From Neolewinella litorea (lineage in GTDB: Bacteria; Bacteroidota; Bacteroidia; Chitinophagales; Saprospiraceae): a DNA stretch of 64,000 bases. Position numbers and translations under genes: made by a program. Below, one piece after another: positions 61,313 through 64,000 of this stretch. The DNA lies in NCBI RefSeq assembly GCF_004803465.1, contig NZ_SRSF01000008.1, forward strand, positions 1 to 64,000, read 5' to 3'. Numbering within the stretch: the stretch's first letter is position 1; each line of letters begins with the position of its first letter. Under the pieces are notes generated by a model that saw only the letters and a program-made list of their open reading frames with translations, was not told where the DNA came from and did no database searches.

Positions 61313-62479
61313 TCAGAACGTGACTGTGAACTGTGCTACAAAATCGGGATTTATTTCCATGCCGAGGCCGGGGCGGTCGGGGCATTGGATGCGGCCGTTT
61401 TTTACTTGGGGGGGTTCTTTGACCAAGTCGTAGAGGAGGGGATTGCCGCCGAGGCTGTGTTCGATGTAAACGGCCGAGGGGCTGCTGAAGGCGAGGTGTA
61501 CGCCGGCCATGAAGCTGAAGGCGGAGCCCCAGCAGTGGGGGGCCAGTTCAAGTTGCCAGGTTTCGGCGAGGGCGGCTACGCGGCGGGCTTCGGTGATGCC
61601 GCCTACGATGGCGCAGTCGGGCTGGAGGATGTCGACGGCGCGGTGCTCGAGGAGGTCGCGGAAATCGAAACGGGTGAACTCGCTTTCGCCGGCGGCGATC
61701 GGGGTGGTGGTGCCCCGGCGGACTTCCGCGGTGCCGGCCTTGTTGTCGGGGCTGACGGGTTCCTCGAGCCAGTACAGGTTCAGGTCTTCGGTCTGCCGGG
61801 CGAAGCGTCGGGCCTCGGTAACGGAAAAGGTGCCGTGGGCGTCGGCCATAATGTCGATATCGGGGCCGAGAGCGCGGTGGGCCTCCCCTACCCGATCGAC
61901 GGTGCGGTTCACGGTTTCGTCCATGACGCCGACCCGCATCTTGATGCCGCCGTAGCCGTGGTCGACGTAGCCGCGCAGTTGATCGCCGAGTTGGTCCTTA
62001 TCGGCCCAGCCGCCGCTGGCGTAGCAGGGCATGTAGTCGCGGCAGGCACCACCCAGCAATTCCAGCACCGGCACGCCAAGCCGTTTTCCCTTCAGGTCCC
62101 ACAGGGCGGTGTCGATGCCGCTGAGGGCCGAGATGGTGGTGCCCCGGTTGCCCAGGATGGGGAATACGCGTCCGCGGTCGCGGGCATAGTGATCGCGGCT
62201 GCCGCTGTAGATGGTTTCCCAGAGCGCGGTAATGTCCCCGACCTCTTTGCCCATAAGTTGGGGGGCCAGCTCCTGGTCAATGCAGGTGACGATGGAGGCG
62301 CAGGCACCGGTGGCGCCCACGGCCGCCTTGGCTTCCCCGTAGCCCTTGTTGCCGTCCGTATCCTCCACTTCCACGAGCGTCATATCGAAATGCGTGAGCT
62401 GCCCGTAGTCGGACCGCCACTGCCGACCGGCGGGGATGGGGCAACGGAGCCAGTAGGCTTGAATGCGCTTGATTTTCAT
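61313..62479 (-). CDS. Mandelate-racemase-family enolase, probable acid-sugar dehydratase
   Basis: 388 residues, cytosolic. Metal ligands Asp213 (DIMADAHG), Glu239 (YWLEEPV) and Glu265 (IAAGESEF). Acid/base residues are Lys180 in IKMRVG and His315 in LAPHCWG, with the MR-type lysine motif KxR instead of KxK. This group dehydrates or racemises sugar acids. The substrate is not assigned. It lies just downstream of the TIM-barrel isomerase gene on the same strand, with a repeat-rich gap behind it. Confidence 0.9.
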   Translation of the reverse strand: MKIKRIQAYWLRCPIPAGRQWRSDYGQLTHFDMTLVEVEDTDGNKGYGEAKAAVGATGACASIVTCIDQELAPQLMGKEVGDITALWETIYSGSRDHYARDRGRVFPILGNRGTTISALSGIDTALWDLKGKRLGVPVLELLGGACRDYMPCYASGGWADKDQLGDQLRGYVDHGYGGIKMRVGVMDETVNRTVDRVGEAHRALGPDIDIMADAHGTFSVTEARRFARQTEDLNLYWLEEPVSPDNKAGTAEVRRGTTTPIAAGESEFTRFDFRDLLEHRAVDILQPDCAIVGGITEARRVAALAETWQLELAPHCWGSAFSFMAGVHLAFSSPSAVYIEHSLGGNPLLYDLVKEPPQVKNGRIQCPDRPGLGMEINPDFVAQFTVTF

Positions 62480-62637
62480 GGGTGATTGGTGGACAATGGA
62501 TAAGGGGATTAAGGGGTCAACTTGGTCCCGGGGGCTTTAGGTAGATCGGGTGTCTGGCGTCGGAGATTTGGGGGTTGGCCGGCTTCCGATTACGGGTGAT
62601 CCAAGTCAGGCCACCCTCTTATCGGACCTGGAGGCCC

Positions 62638-63534
62638 TCAACCCTGGTCGTTAAGCAGGGGCAGCAGGGTTTCCGCCGAGCGGCGCGTGAGCATGGTGTA
62701 GAAGTCTTCGGTAAGCGCCGAGCTGCCGTGGTCCTCGAGGAATTTGCGGGCTTCCTCAGTGAGTCCTTGGGGGTCGGTATCGATGCTGTCGGGATAGGGA
62801 TTGGCCGGCGTACGGTCCACCGGCGCGGCGAACTCCACAGACAGCGGTCCGGAGAAGCCCACCTCCTCCAGGGTCGCTACCAGTTCCGGCCAGTCGATGT
62901 GGCCCATCCCCGGCGCCATCCGGTTGTTGTCGGCTACATGGAAGCCCACCAGGCGGTCCTTCGCCCGGCGGATGGTGGCCCGGTAATCCTCTTCCTCGAT
63001 GTTCATGTGAAAAATGTCGAGGCACACCCCGCATTCCGGTCCCGTGGCCTCGGCCAGGGCGAGGGCCTGGTCGCCGCGGTTGATGAAGTAGGTCTCAAAG
63101 CGGTTGATGGGCTCGATGCCGAGCCTGACGCCGGCCGCCTGGGCGAATTCGTAGCACTCCTGCATGGAGGCCACCGCCCAGTCCCACTCCTCCTCGGGCC
63201 GCGCGCCGGGCATGATCTTGCCCACCGTGCCGGGCACCACGGAGACCATCTCGCCGTCCAGCTCTTTCACCATCGTGATGATGTCCTTGACGTACTGCAC
63301 GGAGCGCGCCCGGGCACCGGGATCCGCAGCCAGCAGGTTGCGCTCGCCGAGCATCAGGGTGACCGAACCCCAGCATTTTACGTCGTACTTTTTTAACAGG
63401 CTGCGTACTTCACGGGTATCGTAGTCGGCCGGCGTACCCTGGATTTCGAGGTAGTCGTAACCGAGGGGCTTGATGCGGGCCAGGGTCGCCTCGAGGGGCT
63501 CGGCGCGCATCCAGTTGTGGATTGCTAAGGGCAT
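62638..63534 (-). CDS. Sugar phosphate isomerase/epimerase (AP-endonuclease-2-like TIM barrel)
   Basis: 298 residues, cytosolic. Metal ligands typical of the xylose-isomerase-like TIM barrels are visible: LGIEPINRFETYF (Glu), GVCLDIFHMNIEEED (Asp, His), FHVADNNRMAPGMGHIDW (His) and SVEFAAP (Glu). Relatives include D-psicose/tagatose 3-epimerase and hydroxypyruvate isomerase. With the enolase and dehydrogenase it suggests breakdown of a keto- or acid sugar. A 158-bp gap separates it from the enolase gene. Confidence 0.87.
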   Translation of the reverse strand: MPLAIHNWMRAEPLEATLARIKPLGYDYLEIQGTPADYDTREVRSLLKKYDVKCWGSVTLMLGERNLLAADPGARARSVQYVKDIITMVKELDGEMVSVVPGTVGKIMPGARPEEEWDWAVASMQECYEFAQAAGVRLGIEPINRFETYFINRGDQALALAEATGPECGVCLDIFHMNIEEEDYRATIRRAKDRLVGFHVADNNRMAPGMGHIDWPELVATLEEVGFSGPLSVEFAAPVDRTPANPYPDSIDTDPQGLTEEARKFLEDHGSSALTEDFYTMLTRRSAETLLPLLNDQG

Positions 63535-63587
63535 GGTGGGGGGGATGATCGAATTAAGCTGCCGTTAATATAGAATGTGTCGGTGAT

Positions 63588-63736
63588 TCGCGGCCTGGGG
63601 TCGAATTTTGCTTCGCGGCCTGAGGCTGCGTTTTGCCTGCGCGGCCTGAGGCCGCTTTTTGCTGGCGCGGTCTGAGACCGCATTGTGCTGGCGCGGCCTG
63701 AGGCCGCTTTGTGCTTGCGCGGCCTGAGGCCGCATT
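63588..63736. repeat. Tandem array C of 25-26-bp hairpin units, six copies
   Basis: Units begin near 63589, 63614, 63640, 63666, 63692 and 63718 (spacings 25, 26, 26, 26, 26). Each holds GCGGCCTGAGGCCGC or a variant, a stem-loop with a TGA loop. Unit 4 has GCGGTCTGAGACCGC, changed in both arms so pairing is kept. The core CCTGAGG is also in array A. The array ends at the stop codon of the VOC gene. Confidence 0.88.
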
Positions 63737-64000
63737 TTACAGGTCGTAGTTGACCATCCACTGGATGCCGTACCGGTCGGTGCACATGCCGAAGTAGGCG
63801 TTCCAGAAGGTTTCCTGGAGGGGCATGGTGATTTTGCCGCCGTCGGAGAGGGCGTGGAAGAGGCGCTCGGTCTCTTCGCGGCTGTCGGGCGAGAGGGTGA
63901 TGTGGACGTTATTGCCCTGGTTGACGGTCATGCCCATGCTGGACGGCGAGTCGCTGCCCATCAGGACGTGCCCGCCGGTAATGGGGAGCTGGACGTTCAT
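63737..64000 (-). CDS. PhnB-like VOC protein, N-terminus outside the window
   Basis: 87 residues seen, from the window edge to the stop at 63737-63739. VQLPITGGHVLMGSDSPSS, SREETERLFHALSDGG and YFGMCTDRYGIQWMVNYDL fit PhnB-like members of the VOC superfamily (DUF1338/glyoxalase-like). The ATG at 64000 is probably internal, since family members have about 50 more residues before this point. Function unknown. Confidence 0.8.
   Translation of the reverse strand: MNVQLPITGGHVLMGSDSPSSMGMTVNQGNNVHITLSPDSREETERLFHALSDGGKITMPLQETFWNAYFGMCTDRYGIQWMVNYDL

Overview
The window is about 64 kb of GC-rich bacterial chromosome. It most likely comes from a Bacteroidota species of the Saprospiria (Lewinella-like) group; this placement is inferred, not tested. 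Supporting signs are two proteins with C-terminal sorting domains of the type IX secretion system, an RHS protein with the Bacteroidota form of the core, Bacteroidota-only families (DUF5606, PorT-like barrels, a one-cysteine TraR/DksA protein), promoters of the TTG-N(17-20)-TAnnTTTG type, and few Shine-Dalgarno sites.

Layout. 1-2.3 kb is a small accessory patch: the 3' end of an IS256-type transposase, a 44-bp palindrome, and a 5'-truncated AT-rich RHS tip with a zinc-metallopeptidase motif followed by an overlapping lipoprotein gene. 2.3-8.2 kb holds a PLP decarboxylase, a DUF5996 protein, an epimerase-like protein, a membrane-bound class III nucleotide cyclase and a flippase. 8.2-9.05 kb is non-coding and filled with tandem 28-bp repeats and other low-complexity DNA. 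9-16.9 kb has aroQ, a Bax-inhibitor-like protein, an M20 deacylase, a PepSY-like lipoprotein, a DUF885 peptidase, a DUF1080 gene broken by one stop codon, a DUF1569 protein, a Nudix-type regulator with an obvious operator, and NTF2-like proteins. 17-30.5 kb has a fused branched-chain 2-oxoacid dehydrogenase E1, DUF5606, a degenerate glucosaminidase, outer-membrane proteins, a photolyase, lspA with a TraR/DksA partner, a methyltransferase-like pair and the 2-oxoglutarate dehydrogenase E2 gene.

30.6-36.2 kb is the most striking locus. A sigma factor, anti-sigma and DUF4097 operon is divergent from a 954-residue protein that appears to contain three outer-membrane beta-barrels around a coiled coil of about 370 residues. 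36.2-42 kb is the deoC-SPOR-rodA operon and secA. 42.2-46.9 kb has a kinase-like gene preceded by a promoter and two tandem terminators (a candidate small RNA or attenuator), a SDR/thioredoxin pair and a T9SS-secreted metalloprotease. 46.9-51.8 kb is the housekeeping set rny-zapA-coiled coil-pheT. 51.8-59.6 kb has a T9SS protein, a TPR membrane protein, pdhA, a very large sortilin-like propeller protein and a barrel protein. 59.6-63.5 kb is a sugar-acid catabolic cluster, interrupted by two families of intergenic hairpin repeats. The window ends inside a PhnB-like gene.

Most genes are ordinary chromosomal genes. The unusual content lies in the RHS tip, the triple-barrel locus, the intergenic repeats (one array has compensating arm changes), the Nudix-regulator operator and the double-terminator leader. 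No tRNA, rRNA, CRISPR array or cas gene was seen.
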